Of a stretch of DNA of 64,000 nt, positions 34,858 through 44,088 are shown one piece after another. Numbering within the stretch: position 1 is the stretch's first letter; every line of letters begins with the position of its first letter. The translations under genes were made by a program, and so were the position numbers. The stretch comes from Paraburkholderia caledonica NBRC 102488 (lineage in GTDB: Bacteria; Pseudomonadota; Gammaproteobacteria; Burkholderiales; Burkholderiaceae), in NCBI RefSeq assembly GCF_000685095.1, contig NZ_BAYE01000015.1, positions 89,545 to 153,544 on the forward strand. The letters run 5' to 3'. The notes beneath the pieces were generated by a model. That model had not been told where the DNA came from. It searched no databases and worked only from the letters and a program-made list of their open reading frames with translations.

Positions 34858-36300
34858 TCACGCCCGCTTGCGCTCGCCGGATGCGGCAGCGCTTTCCATC
34901 GCGCGCTGCAAGACCTCGTACACTTTCGGCCGGTTGCATTGCGAGACGTTAAAGCGCAGGTAACCGGCCGCCGATTGCGAGACGCTGAATACATTGCCCG
35001 GTGCGAACACGACATCTGCGCCTAGCGCATGGCGCGCGATGTCGGCGGCGTCGAGCGAATCGGGCAAACGCGCCCACACGAACATGCCCGCACGCGGCTG
35101 CGTCCATACGTCGAGGCCCGCGTAGTTCAGGCGGCGCATGGTTTCGCCCATCGCGTCCGCGAGCTTCGCGCGCATCGACTCGAGATGACGCCGGTAAGTA
35201 CCGTCCACCAGCAACCGATGCACGACGCTTGCCGTAAGTTGCCCATTGCCGAACGACGTGGCGAGTTTCAGGTCGATCAGCGGCTCGATCCATTCGGTGC
35301 GCGCGGCGATGTAGCCGCAACGCGCCGCCGCGGAAAGCGTCTTCGAAAAGCTGCCGATCGACACCACGCGCGTGAGCCCGTCGAAGGCGGCAAGCCGCGG
35401 CGCGGCTTCGTCTTCGAAGTCCGCGAAGATATCGTCCTCGACGATGATCAGTCCGTGTTCGCCGGCGAGCTTGAGCAGCCGATGCGCGACCGCCGGCGCG
35501 AGCGTCGCGCCGGTGGGGTTATGAATCGCGGAATTCGTCACATAAAGCCGCGGACGATGCTCGACCAGCGCCCGCTCGAAGGCTGCGAGGTCCGGGCCCG
35601 ACGGCGTATAAGGCACGCCGACGATGCGCGCGCGATGCGCCCGCAACAACGCCTGGAAGTTGAAATAGCACGGGTCGTCGATCAGAACCGTGTCTCCCGG
35701 TTCGAGCAGAAAACGGCACACGAGGTCGAGCGCGTGCGTGCCGCCGTCGGTGAGGACGATCTGTTCAGGCGGCGCTTCCACGCCGTGCTGCGCGAGCCGC
35801 CAGGCAAGCTGCTGACGCAGCGCGGGCAGGCCATACGGGTTCGCGTAGTCGGCGAGCGGCGACTGCGGATCGCGCGCTATGGCCCGCAACGCACGACGCA
35901 CGCCGTCCTCTGGCAGCCAGGACGCCGGCATCCAGCCGCAACCCGGCTTCAGCACCTTGGAGCCGGGTTGTAGCGACTGGCGAGTGAGCCACAGCGGATC
36001 GACCTCGCGGTCGAGGCGCGGCCCGAGATCGGCAAGCGCAAGCGGCGGCGCATGACCTGACACGAAAAATCCCGAGCCGCGCCGGGCCACGATCGCGCCT
36101 TCGGCAACGAGCCGGTCATACGCCTCCACCACCGTCGACTTCGACACACCGAGCGTTTCAGTCATGACGCGGATCGACGGCACGCGCGCGCCGGGCATCA
36201 GCGAGCGGCTCGCAATGCGTTCGCGCAAATTGTCCATGACGATGCCCACGCGTGTTCCTTGCGGTTTGCCGAGTTCTCGCATCTGCCCACCTTGCTCCAT
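34858..36300 (-). CDS. MocR/PdxR-type GntR regulator with aminotransferase domain
   Basis: 480 residues. An N-terminal winged helix (LRERIASRSLMPGARVPSIR, LGVSKSTVVEAYDRLVAEGAI) is fused to a class I aminotransferase fold that binds PLP: TDGGTHALDLVCRFLLEPGD, NSAIHNPTGATLAP, and the Schiff-base Lys in SIGSFSKTLSAAARCG. Such regulators sense PLP or amino acids and commonly control the divergent gene, here a DMT exporter 114 bp away. The start at 36300 has GGAG 8 nt upstream; TGTACTG/GTACAG half-sites lie just beyond it. Confidence 0.92.
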   Translation of the reverse strand: MEQGGQMRELGKPQGTRVGIVMDNLRERIASRSLMPGARVPSIRVMTETLGVSKSTVVEAYDRLVAEGAIVARRGSGFFVSGHAPPLALADLGPRLDREVDPLWLTRQSLQPGSKVLKPGCGWMPASWLPEDGVRRALRAIARDPQSPLADYANPYGLPALRQQLAWRLAQHGVEAPPEQIVLTDGGTHALDLVCRFLLEPGDTVLIDDPCYFNFQALLRAHRARIVGVPYTPSGPDLAAFERALVEHRPRLYVTNSAIHNPTGATLAPAVAHRLLKLAGEHGLIIVEDDIFADFEDEAAPRLAAFDGLTRVVSIGSFSKTLSAAARCGYIAARTEWIEPLIDLKLATSFGNGQLTASVVHRLLVDGTYRRHLESMRAKLADAMGETMRRLNYAGLDVWTQPRAGMFVWARLPDSLDAADIARHALGADVVFAPGNVFSVSQSAAGYLRFNVSQCNRPKVYEVLQRAMESAAASGERKRA

Positions 36301-36301
36301 C

Positions 36302-36343
36302 TGTACTGCTCCTTCGTCGGTACAGTTTGCACGAATTGTACTG
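36302..36343. promoter_or_regulatory. Repeated TGTACTG sites between mocR and the DMT gene
   Basis: TGTACTG occurs twice in direct orientation (36302-36308, 36337-36343), with the inverted GTACAG between (36320-36325). Direct repeats in the divergent promoter region fit known MocR-type binding. Confidence 0.5.
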
Positions 36344-36414
36344 ATCCGTAGCTTAACCTTTTCGCGATGAAAGCGGATGCTATACGCTTCATTCCAATAC
36401 GCGTGGACCTCTAG

Positions 36415-37302
36415 ATGGAGAAGACAACGAATGGCTGGCTGAGCGGGCTCATAGGCGTGCTGATTTTCAGCGGCTCGCTGCCGGCCACGCGCATCGCCGT
36501 GCAAGGGCTCGATCCGGTGTTCCTGACGGTGGCGCGCGCGACCATCGCGGGCACGCTCGGCCTGTTGCTGCTGCTCGTGTTTCGCGAGGCGCGTCCCGCT
36601 CGGCGCGACATGGTCCCGCTCGTAATCGTCGCGCTCGGCGTGGTGGTCGGTTTTCCGCTTCTGACCGCGCTTGCGCTGCGCCACGTGAGTTCCGCGCACG
36701 CGATCGTGTTCGTCGGACTGCTGCCGCTTGCAACCGCGATCTTCGGCGTGTTGCGCGGCGGCGAACGTCCACAAGCGGCCTTCTGGTTCTTCTCGGCGCT
36801 CGGCAGCGGCGCGGTGGTCGCGTTCGCGATGCGCCACGGTCTCGATGCGTCTCCGGTGGGCGACGCGTTGATGCTCGCCGCAATCGTCGTGTGCGGGCTG
36901 GGCTATGCGGAAGGCGCGCGGCTATCGCGGCATCTCGGCGGCTGGCAGGTTATTTCATGGGCGCTGGTGCTGTCGCTTCCGCTGATGTTGCCGCTCGCAT
37001 GGTGGACCCGCCCGGCTTCTTTCGAGGGCGTCAGCCACGCAGCGCTTTGGGGGCTCGCGTATGTGTCGCTGTTCAGCATGCTGATCGGCTTTGTATTCTG
37101 GTATCGCGGCCTCGCGCTTGGCGGCATCGCGGGAGTCGGACAGTTGCAACTGCTGCAGCCGTTTTTCGGCCTGGTGCTGGCGGGGTTGTTGCTGCACGAA
37201 CAGGTGCCGCCTTCGATGATCGCGGTCACCGTCGCAGTGGTAGCGTGCGTGGCCGGCGCCCGGCGCTTCTCCAAAGCGACGCCGGCTCGCCGCACGGCGT
37301 GA
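36415..37302 (+). CDS. DMT-superfamily (EamA) permease
   Basis: A 295-residue integral membrane protein with ten predicted helices in two EamA repeats (first repeat ending FGVLRGGERPQ, second ending LQPFFGLVLAGLLLHEQVPP). RhaT/YddG-type exporters of this kind move amino acids or metabolites. It is divergent from a MocR regulator, the usual context for an amino acid or amine exporter induced by its substrate. Substrate unknown. Confidence 0.88.
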   Translation: MEKTTNGWLSGLIGVLIFSGSLPATRIAVQGLDPVFLTVARATIAGTLGLLLLLVFREARPARRDMVPLVIVALGVVVGFPLLTALALRHVSSAHAIVFVGLLPLATAIFGVLRGGERPQAAFWFFSALGSGAVVAFAMRHGLDASPVGDALMLAAIVVCGLGYAEGARLSRHLGGWQVISWALVLSLPLMLPLAWWTRPASFEGVSHAALWGLAYVSLFSMLIGFVFWYRGLALGGIAGVGQLQLLQPFFGLVLAGLLLHEQVPPSMIAVTVAVVACVAGARRFSKATPARRTA

Positions 37303-37428
37303 ACTGGCGCCGAGTCGTCACGCAACGATTTTTGTCCGGCTTCAAATTTGCGCGCGCGACGGGCATAGTCAAACGTATCCTCAGAAGAAGAGACACGACA
37401 GGCCGGACCGGCCGCACCAGGACCACGT

Positions 37429-38037
37429 ATGACCATAGCCCGCCCCGCATCCGGCGCCTCGGACGCAAGCGCTGCAACCGCCACAACCGCCGAGTCGCCC
37501 GACCGCGACCCGCTTATTCGCGACGCAACCGAAGCCGACCTGCCCGCCATTCAGGCCATTTACGCGCACCATGTGTTGACCGGCGTCGCGTCGTTCGAAG
37601 AAGTGCCGCCTTCCGTGGACGATCTGCGTATGCGGCTCGCGTCGGTGCGCAGCCATGGACTGCCGTACATGGTCGCCGAGATTGGCGGAGAGGTCGCGGG
37701 CTACTGCTATGCAACGCCGTACCGCCCTCGCGCCGCGTACAGGAACACCATCGAAGATTCGATCTATGTGAGCGACGCCTATCGCGGTCGAGGCCTCGGC
37801 CGCGTGCTGCTACAGGCGCTGATCGACCGATGCGAAACCGGGCCATGGCGCCAGATGGTCGCCGTGATCGCGGACGGTGGCAGTGGCGGATCACTGTCGC
37901 TGCATAAGCAGTTGGGTTTCGAGTTGACCGGCACGTTGAGGGCTGTCGGTTTCAAACATGGCAGATGGCTCGACACCACGCTGATGCAGCGGACTTTGGG
38001 TGCGGGTGCTTCGACGCCGCCGGACTACGAACCCTAA
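37429..38037 (+). CDS. GNAT acetyltransferase, phosphinothricin/methionine-sulfoximine type
   Basis: 202 residues. After a Thr/Ala-rich N-terminal tail, the GNAT domain has IRDATEADLPAIQAIYAHHV, GYCYATPYRPRAAYRNTIED, the acetyl-CoA loop YRGRGLGRVLLQALI and LHKQLGFELTGTLRAVGFK. This is the PAT/MddA pattern (N-acetylation of phosphinothricin or methionine sulfoximine). Such enzymes are common in soil bacteria and confer resistance to these glutamine synthetase inhibitors. Actual substrate unproven. Confidence 0.87.
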   Translation: MTIARPASGASDASAATATTAESPDRDPLIRDATEADLPAIQAIYAHHVLTGVASFEEVPPSVDDLRMRLASVRSHGLPYMVAEIGGEVAGYCYATPYRPRAAYRNTIEDSIYVSDAYRGRGLGRVLLQALIDRCETGPWRQMVAVIADGGSGGSLSLHKQLGFELTGTLRAVGFKHGRWLDTTLMQRTLGAGASTPPDYEP

Positions 38038-38083
38038 AGCCGCAACCCGAGCGTCGTGCTGGTCCGCCTCCATACAGCGGGGG

Positions 38084-38089
38084 TAAAAT
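38084..38089 (+). promoter_or_regulatory. -10 box close upstream of the MerR gene
   Basis: TAAAAT 7 nt before the ATG at 38097, the same geometry as at the Zur-like gene (29473), so a leaderless transcript is possible. Confidence 0.3.
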
Positions 38090-38096
38090 TCCCGGC

Positions 38097-38954
38097 ATGC
38101 CTAACACGCCGCCCTCCACGCCGCCCTCCACTCCGCCGTCGTCCTCGCCCGGCGCCGCGGACACGTCCGCAGGCGCCGCGCTGCGCAACGAGTACACCGT
38201 CGACGAACTCGCGCGCGTCAGCGACACAACGGTGCGAAACGTGCGGGCGTACCAGGACCGCGGCCTTCTCGCGCCACCGGAAAAGCGCGGCAGAGTGGGC
38301 GTGTATGACGACGCGCACGTGTCGCGTCTGAAGCTGATCAATCATCTGCTTTCTCGCGGCTACACGCTCGCGAACATCCAGGACCTGATCAAGGCCGTGG
38401 ACGAAGGCCACGATCTTCGCTCCATTCTGGGCCTCGAAACCGCGATCGGCGGGCGCTGGTCGCGCGAACATCCAAAGAAGTATTCATTGGTCGAACTGCT
38501 GCAAATGTTCGGCGACAAAGCTTCGCCGAGCGCGCTCGCGAAAGCGGTCGATCTCGGCCTGCTGGAACGCGACGGCCTGTCGTTCGTGTCGGGCAGCCCC
38601 ACTGCACTCGCCGCTGGCGCCGCGCTCGCGAAAGAAGGCATTCCGCTGGCCGATCTGCTCGACGCCGTCGGGGTCGCACGGCCGCATTTCAGCGCGATCG
38701 CCCACGCACTGGTCGATCTGGTGGTTCGCCAACTGGACCGCTACGATCCCGACGCGCTGCCGCCGCCCGCCGACGTGCCGGCCCTCGTGGATGCGATCTG
38801 GCGTGTGCGGCCGCTCGCTATGGTGCTCGTCGAAAGCGAGATGAACCGCGCGCTTGAAGAGGCCTCCGGCGACTACCTCGGCGATCGCGTCGCGGCCATC
38901 ATGGAAAAGAAACTGGCCCGCTCGGCCGGCCAACCGAAGCGGCCGAAGAAGTAG
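38097..38954 (+). CDS. MerR-family transcriptional regulator
   Basis: 285 residues. A Pro/Ser-rich N-terminal tail precedes a MerR winged helix (YTVDELARVSDTTVRNVRAY, QDRGLLAPPEKRGRVGVYDD, HVSRLKLINHLLSRGYTLAN) and a long all-helical C-terminal region. No Cys metal ligands are present, so it is not a metal sensor of the MerR/CueR kind; larger MerR proteins of this sort respond to organic ligands. A likely target is the monooxygenase operon that starts 162 bp downstream, though this is only positional. Confidence 0.85.
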   Translation: MPNTPPSTPPSTPPSSSPGAADTSAGAALRNEYTVDELARVSDTTVRNVRAYQDRGLLAPPEKRGRVGVYDDAHVSRLKLINHLLSRGYTLANIQDLIKAVDEGHDLRSILGLETAIGGRWSREHPKKYSLVELLQMFGDKASPSALAKAVDLGLLERDGLSFVSGSPTALAAGAALAKEGIPLADLLDAVGVARPHFSAIAHALVDLVVRQLDRYDPDALPPPADVPALVDAIWRVRPLAMVLVESEMNRALEEASGDYLGDRVAAIMEKKLARSAGQPKRPKK

Positions 38955-39065
38955 TCCGAGGCACCGGTCGGCGCTTCGTTACCAATGGCCTGAGTCCCCG
39001 CCTGTCCAACCCCTAGAGTTTGGCGTCTAGACGTGCTCTTGCGTCGTCCGTGCTTCCGCCCTATC

Positions 39066-39085
39066 GTTACATCAATCAATGTAAC
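39066..39085. promoter_or_regulatory. Palindromic operator upstream of the monooxygenase operon
   Basis: GTTACAT-CAATCA-ATGTAAC: perfect 7-bp arms with a 6-bp spacer, 30 bp before the monooxygenase ATG and just ahead of its AAGGAGG ribosome site (39101-39107). It is well placed to block transcription. Confidence 0.65.
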
Positions 39086-39115
39086 AGTTATCAGCGTAAT
39101 AAGGAGGCGATCCGG

Positions 39116-40711
39116 ATGAACGCACGCATGCCACACGACGCCGCGGGCCCCGGCGCGTTCGCACCTATCGAGACGGACATCGCCATTATCGGGACCGGCT
39201 TTGCGGGGCTGGGCATGGCGATACGCTTGCGACAATCCGGCTTCACCGACTTTATCGTTGCAGAAAAGGCCGAGTCGGTCGGCGGCACATGGCGCGACAA
39301 CCACTACCCGGGCTGCGCGTGCGACGTGCAATCGCACGTCTATTCGTTTTCGTTTGCACCGAATCCGCGTTGGACCCGCATGTTCGCGCGTCAGCCGGAA
39401 ATCCGCGCATATCTCGAGGAATGCACGCGACGCTTCGGCGTGGAGCGTCATCTGCGTTTTGGACATGAACTCGTTAGCGCGGTCTACGACGACACGCGCC
39501 ACCGCTGGCAACTGCGTTTCGCCAACGGGCAACAGTGGTCGGCGCGCGTACTGATTTCTGCGATGGGCGGCCTGTCGCGCGCGGCGATACCCGATATTCC
39601 CGGCATCGAACGATTCAAAGGAAAGGCATTTCACTCGCAGCACTGGGATCACGCCTATCCGCTCGAAGGCAAGCGCGTCGCCGTGATCGGCACCGGCGCC
39701 AGTGCGATCCAGTTCGTGCCGCAAATCGCATCTCGCGTCGCGCATCTCGATGTGTTTCAGCGTACACCGCCGTGGATCATGCCGAAGGCCGACCGCGCGG
39801 TGCGACCGTTCGAGCAGTGGCTTTTCAGACACGCGCCATTCACGCAAAAGATCATGCGTTCTGCACTCTATTGCATGCTCGAATCGCGCGCCCTCGGCTT
39901 CGCGATCCATCCCTCGCTAATGAAGACCGCGCAGAAAGTCGCCGAGCAGCATTTGCGCCGTCAGGTGCCCGATCCTAAATTGCGCGCGACGCTCGCGCCG
40001 AATTACACAATGGGCTGCAAGCGCATTCTGATCTCAAACGACTACTTACCCGCTTTATCGCGGGCGAACGTAACGGTGACGACGAGCGCTATCGAGCGCA
40101 TCGACGAAGACGCGGTAATCACGCGTGACGGCGTGCGTCATCCGGTCGACTGCCTGATCTTCGGCACCGGCTTCCAGGTCGCCGATCCGTTCGTGCGAGG
40201 TGTGGTTCAGGGACGCGGCGGCGTCGACATCGTCGATACATGGCGTGACGGCGCGCATGCCTATCTCGGCACGGCGTTGCCTGGTTATCCCAACTTTTTC
40301 ATGATCGTGGGTCCGAACACGGGACTCGGCCATAACTCGATGGTGTTCATGATCGAGTCGCAAGTCGAGTACATTTTGCGCGCGCTGAAGACCATGCGCA
40401 GTGAGCGTGCCGAGGCAATAGAAGTTCGCCCGCAGGTGGAGCGTGCGTACAACGAAAAGATCCAGCACAAACTCGGCCGCGCAATCTGGTCGACGGGCGG
40501 TTGCAAGAGCTGGTATCTCGATCCGAGAACCGGCAGGAACACCACGCTGTGGCCCGGGTTTGCGTACAAATTCCGCCAGGCCACCAGCATCTTCAGTATG
40601 GACGATTACTTCGCTTTCACATCAGCGCCCGGGACAACAATTGCGCATGCCGCCTCGCCGCACAGCGTGCACGGCAGCGTGCAGGCTGCGGCGTCGGCCG
40701 ACGTCACCTGA
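39116..40711 (+). CDS. Flavin-containing (Baeyer-Villiger type) monooxygenase
   Basis: 531 residues. The FAD motif IIGTGFAGLGMAIRL lies near the N-terminus (about 23-37), the Baeyer-Villiger fingerprint FKGKAFHSQHWDH (FxGxxxHxxxW) near 165, and the NADPH motif VAVIGTGASAIQFVP near 188. It would insert oxygen beside a ketone, or oxidise N/S groups. A strong AAGGAGG precedes the ATG. It leads an operon with an SDR, a PF10118 protein and an epoxide-hydrolase-like enzyme, suggesting degradation of a lipid, terpene or steroid-like ketone or alcohol. Confidence 0.92.
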   Translation: MNARMPHDAAGPGAFAPIETDIAIIGTGFAGLGMAIRLRQSGFTDFIVAEKAESVGGTWRDNHYPGCACDVQSHVYSFSFAPNPRWTRMFARQPEIRAYLEECTRRFGVERHLRFGHELVSAVYDDTRHRWQLRFANGQQWSARVLISAMGGLSRAAIPDIPGIERFKGKAFHSQHWDHAYPLEGKRVAVIGTGASAIQFVPQIASRVAHLDVFQRTPPWIMPKADRAVRPFEQWLFRHAPFTQKIMRSALYCMLESRALGFAIHPSLMKTAQKVAEQHLRRQVPDPKLRATLAPNYTMGCKRILISNDYLPALSRANVTVTTSAIERIDEDAVITRDGVRHPVDCLIFGTGFQVADPFVRGVVQGRGGVDIVDTWRDGAHAYLGTALPGYPNFFMIVGPNTGLGHNSMVFMIESQVEYILRALKTMRSERAEAIEVRPQVERAYNEKIQHKLGRAIWSTGGCKSWYLDPRTGRNTTLWPGFAYKFRQATSIFSMDDYFAFTSAPGTTIAHAASPHSVHGSVQAAASADVT

Positions 40712-40760
40712 AACACACATAACGACAACGCACATTCAGAGAGGACGGGAGATAAAACCA

Positions 40761-41669
40761 ATGAAGCATTTCAACGATAAAGTCGCTGCGATCACAGGCG
40801 CGGGTTGCGGCATGGGCCGCTCGCTCGCGATCCGCCTCGCGCGAGAAGGCTGCCACCTGGCCCTTGCCGATCGCAACGCGACGAGCCTCGAGGAGACCGC
40901 CCGACTTGCGCAGGCCGCCGCGCCGCATATCGTCGGCGCGCCGCTGCTGATCACCACCGCTGTGTTCGATGTCTCCGACCGAGCCGCAATGTTCGCGTGG
41001 GCTGCGGAAACCGTCGCGCAGCATCGGCGCGCGAACCTCGTGTTCAACAACGCGGGCGTCGCTCTGTCCAGTACGATTGAAGGCATGGAATACGCGGATC
41101 TGGAATGGATCGTCGGCATCAACTTCTGGGGCGTCGTGCATGGCACCAAGGCGTTTCTGCCGCATTTGAAGGCGTCGGGCGAAGGCCATATCGTCAACAC
41201 GTCGAGTGTGTTCGGCCTTTTCGCTCAGCCTGGCATGAGCGGCTACAACGCGACGAAGTTCGCGGTCCGCGGCTTCACCGAGGCACTGCGCCAGGAACTC
41301 GATCTGATGAAATGCGGCGTGTCGGCTACATGCGTGCATCCGGGCGGCATCCGTGCAAGCATCGCGCAGTCGAGCCGCATTGCGCCGAATATGGTCGGCT
41401 TCATGCTGGAGAACGAGCAGCAAGGCAAGGACGATTTCGAGAAGTTCTTCGTCACCACCGCCGACGAAGCCGCCCGTACGATTCTCGACGGCGTGCGCAG
41501 GAACAAGCGGCGCGTGCTGATCGGGCGCGATGCACGCGCCGCCGACTGGCTCGCACGCACGTTGCCCGCCGCTTACCAGGCACTTGTCGTGCTGCAGACG
41601 CGGCGCATGAAGCGCGATGCGGACAAATGCGCCCGGCGCGCGGCGCAGCTTGCCGACCGGCGCACTTGA
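40761..41669 (+). CDS. Short-chain dehydrogenase/reductase
   Basis: A 302-residue classical SDR: cofactor motif TGAGCGMGRSLA (about 12-23), NNAG at about 98, and catalytic Ser and Tyr-xxx-Lys in NTSSVFG and SGYNATKFAV (about 155-167). It probably oxidises an alcohol to the ketone used by the upstream monooxygenase. The gene follows the monooxygenase by 49 bp in the same operon. The C-terminal 30 residues are basic and variable. Confidence 0.92.
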   Translation: MKHFNDKVAAITGAGCGMGRSLAIRLAREGCHLALADRNATSLEETARLAQAAAPHIVGAPLLITTAVFDVSDRAAMFAWAAETVAQHRRANLVFNNAGVALSSTIEGMEYADLEWIVGINFWGVVHGTKAFLPHLKASGEGHIVNTSSVFGLFAQPGMSGYNATKFAVRGFTEALRQELDLMKCGVSATCVHPGGIRASIAQSSRIAPNMVGFMLENEQQGKDDFEKFFVTTADEAARTILDGVRRNKRRVLIGRDARAADWLARTLPAAYQALVVLQTRRMKRDADKCARRAAQLADRRT

Positions 41670-41737
41670 CGTGCGCGCCCGAGGTATGCGCCTGACAGCA
41701 CCATCCAGACGCTCATAGAATCACGAGGAGAAAGGCC

Positions 41738-42618
41738 ATGATGCCCGTTCGCCGCGACTTACGTTTCAACCTCCCGCAGGACCGTGCGTGCGACTGGCAC
41801 GCCCAAGGTCGCATGTGACACACTTCTTCAATGCGCTTTCGCTGCTCTTTCCCGCCGGCGAGCGCTTCTTCATGGACAGCGTGCGCAACTATCGCGATCA
41901 GATTGACGACCCGGTGCTGAAAAAGCAGGTACTCGGTTTAATCGGCCAGGAAGCGATGCATACGCGCGAGCACGTTGAATACAACGATCTGCTGGAACAA
42001 GCCGGTTTGCCTGCTCATAAGCTCGACAAACGGCTGTGGGCCATTCTCAACTTCGGCCGCAAGGTGCTGCCGCATTCGTATCAATTGGCCGTCACCGTGT
42101 GCCTCGAACATTACACGGCCATGCTCGCGGGCTTGCTACTCAAGGACGCGTCACGCATCGAAGCGTCGGTCGACGGTTACGCGCAAATGTGGACGTGGCA
42201 CGCGCTCGAAGAAACCGAGCACAAAGCCGTTTCCTACGACGTGTGGAATACGGTACTCAAGCCTGGACTCGGGCGTTATCTGTTACGTACAGGCGTTATG
42301 CTCGCCACCACCATCACCTTCTGGCTGATCGTGTTCGACTTTCATGTCCGTCTGCTGATTGCAGACCGCAAACGCGGCGGTCATCTGCGCGGCATGTGGC
42401 GAGTCGTGAAATACCTGTACGGCCCGCGTCATGGCGTCTTTCCGCGTATAGCTGCCGAATGGCTGAGCTTTTTCCGGCCCGGCTTTCATCCATGGGATCA
42501 CGACAATCGCGCGCAACTCGCGCGTATCGACGGCCTTGTAGCGGCGGTCGACGCCTCCAACGCGGCCGCCCCGAATTCGCGTCGAGCAGCACGGCGCGGC
42601 GTGCAGGCGGCCGTGTGA
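41738..42618 (+). CDS. PF10118-family putative metal-dependent hydrolase, frameshifted near the N-terminus
   Basis: The ATG at 41738/41741, with GAGGAG 7 nt upstream, encodes MPVRRDLRFNLPQDRACDWH, the normal N-terminus of this family, but the frame ends at TGA 41816. The rest (HVTHFFNALSLLFPAGERFF onwards, about 270 residues) lies in another frame that is open from a GTG at 41788. A single missing C near 41812 (CGCAT in place of CGCCAT) would join them seamlessly. Metal-ligand-like motifs EAMHTREHVEYN and ALEETEHKAV remain. Either a recent inactivating mutation, a start at GTG 41788, or a sequence error. Confidence 0.8.
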
Positions 42619-43559
42619 TACGCAACGCGTTGCCGGTGGATGCCGGCGACGTGCGGCTTGCGGCCTACGTGAGCGGACCGCGTGACGCGCCGCCGATCGT
42701 ACTGGTGCACGGCTATCCCGACTCGGCCGCCGTATGGGAACCGGTACGCGCGCAACTCGACTCGCGCTACCGCGTCATAAGCTACGACGTGCGCGGCGCC
42801 GGCGCATCGCAGGCGCCGACGACGCGCGACGGATACCGTATTGAACGACTCGCCGCCGACCTCTGCGCAGTCGTGAACGCCACCTGCGGTGAGCAGCCCT
42901 TTCATCTGGTCGGCCACGACTGGGGTTCGATTCAAAGCTGGGAAGCAGTGACCGACACGCGGTTCAAAGGCCGCATCAGGTCATTTACCTCTATCTCGGG
43001 CCCGTGCCTCGATCACGCTTCGGTCGCGTTGCGTGGCACGCGTGACGCTCACAACAAACACAGGATAGCGAATCGATCGCCGCGCCTCAGCATTCGTCAG
43101 TTGCTCAGATCCTGGTACATCTTCTTTTTTCATTTGCCATGGCTGCCGGAACTGGTCTGGCGCATGGGCGGACTGCGCATGTGGCCGCTGTGGCTACGAA
43201 TCACGGAACGCGTTGACGCGTCGCGTGACTCCACGCAGATGCGCAACGCGATCAACGGACTGAACCTTTATCGCGCGAATTTTATCGACAAAGTCTTGCA
43301 TCCGCGCGCACGCCACGTGCATACGCCCGTTCAATTCATCGTGCCGTTGCGTGACCGCTATGTCGGGCCGGAATTGTCGCTGGGTCAGGAAGCCTGGCTG
43401 GGACCCTATGACCGCGTCGAACTCGACGCAGGTCATTGGGTCGTGCTGAGCGAGCCGCAACTAGTTGCTGCAAACATAGAACGCTTCGTCGCGCGACATC
43501 TGGCAGAGCCGGGTGGCCCGGTCGCGTCCTCGTTCAACGCTCGCGCGGCAGGCGAGTGA
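42615..43559 (+). CDS. Alpha/beta hydrolase, epoxide hydrolase / haloalkane dehalogenase-like
   Basis: 314 residues from a GTG at 42615 that overlaps the upstream TGA (GTGTGA), indicating translational coupling. Oxyanion motif HGYPDSAAVWEP, nucleophile elbow GHDWGS with Asp as expected for epoxide hydrolases and dehalogenases, Asp/His partners in VPLRDRYVG and ELDAGHWVV. It closes the monooxygenase operon and could open an epoxide or hydrolyse the ester or lactone made upstream. The last 26 bp overlap the convergent PF06475-like gene. Confidence 0.85.
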   Translation: MIRNALPVDAGDVRLAAYVSGPRDAPPIVLVHGYPDSAAVWEPVRAQLDSRYRVISYDVRGAGASQAPTTRDGYRIERLAADLCAVVNATCGEQPFHLVGHDWGSIQSWEAVTDTRFKGRIRSFTSISGPCLDHASVALRGTRDAHNKHRIANRSPRLSIRQLLRSWYIFFFHLPWLPELVWRMGGLRMWPLWLRITERVDASRDSTQMRNAINGLNLYRANFIDKVLHPRARHVHTPVQFIVPLRDRYVGPELSLGQEAWLGPYDRVELDAGHWVVLSEPQLVAANIERFVARHLAEPGGPVASSFNARAAGE

Positions 43560-44088
43560 ATAGCGTCGGATAGTCGATGACAAGGCCGTCGCCGTCGACT
43601 TTCATATTCGCCGTGAAGTCGCGGAAGATGCCTTCATAGCGGTACTCGCGGTTCAATTCAATACACGAATACGCCTGCTCGACACGCGTGACCTGCAAGT
43701 CCGGTGTGGAAATGTACGCGACTTGTATAGGTCGACGCTCACCTTGCGTGAGTTGCAGCCGGCGGATCGGCAACGTATTAGTGAACGGTGTGGCGGCAAT
43801 GTCGATATCAACGCATCCTTCAATCGCGCTCAACAGAAGGCCGTGCCCATCGCGCCAATTGCCCTCGCCGTCGCCGTGCAGTTCCAGTTCTCCGCCGCCC
43901 ACGATCTTCAGCCATGCGTAACGCGTGCGCCATTGCGCATCGCAGCGCACTTTATAGTGCAACCCGTAAGCCTTGACGTAACGCTGCCCGACCACGACGC
44001 TTTCCACGTCGAAGCCGTCGCCGCGTGCGTCGAACGACAGGTGTTCGATTCCATCGGCCTCTTGCGATGCCCACCGTACTTCCCGCAT
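43534..44088 (-). CDS. Putative glycolipid-binding protein (PF06475-like)
   Basis: A 184-residue single-domain protein with the pattern of the putative glycolipid-binding family, a beta-barrel related to the LolA-like fold: YGLHYKVRCDAQWRTRYAWL, GGGELELHGDGEGNWRDG, CVDIDIAATPFTNTLPIRRL and RYEGIFRDFTAN. No signal peptide, so it is cytosolic. It is convergent with, and overlaps by 26 bp, the hydrolase gene. Its own start at 44088 has AAGGAGGCG upstream. The biochemical role of the family is unknown. Confidence 0.82.
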   Translation of the reverse strand: MREVRWASQEADGIEHLSFDARGDGFDVESVVVGQRYVKAYGLHYKVRCDAQWRTRYAWLKIVGGGELELHGDGEGNWRDGHGLLLSAIEGCVDIDIAATPFTNTLPIRRLQLTQGERRPIQVAYISTPDLQVTRVEQAYSCIELNREYRYEGIFRDFTANMKVDGDGLVIDYPTLFTRLPRER

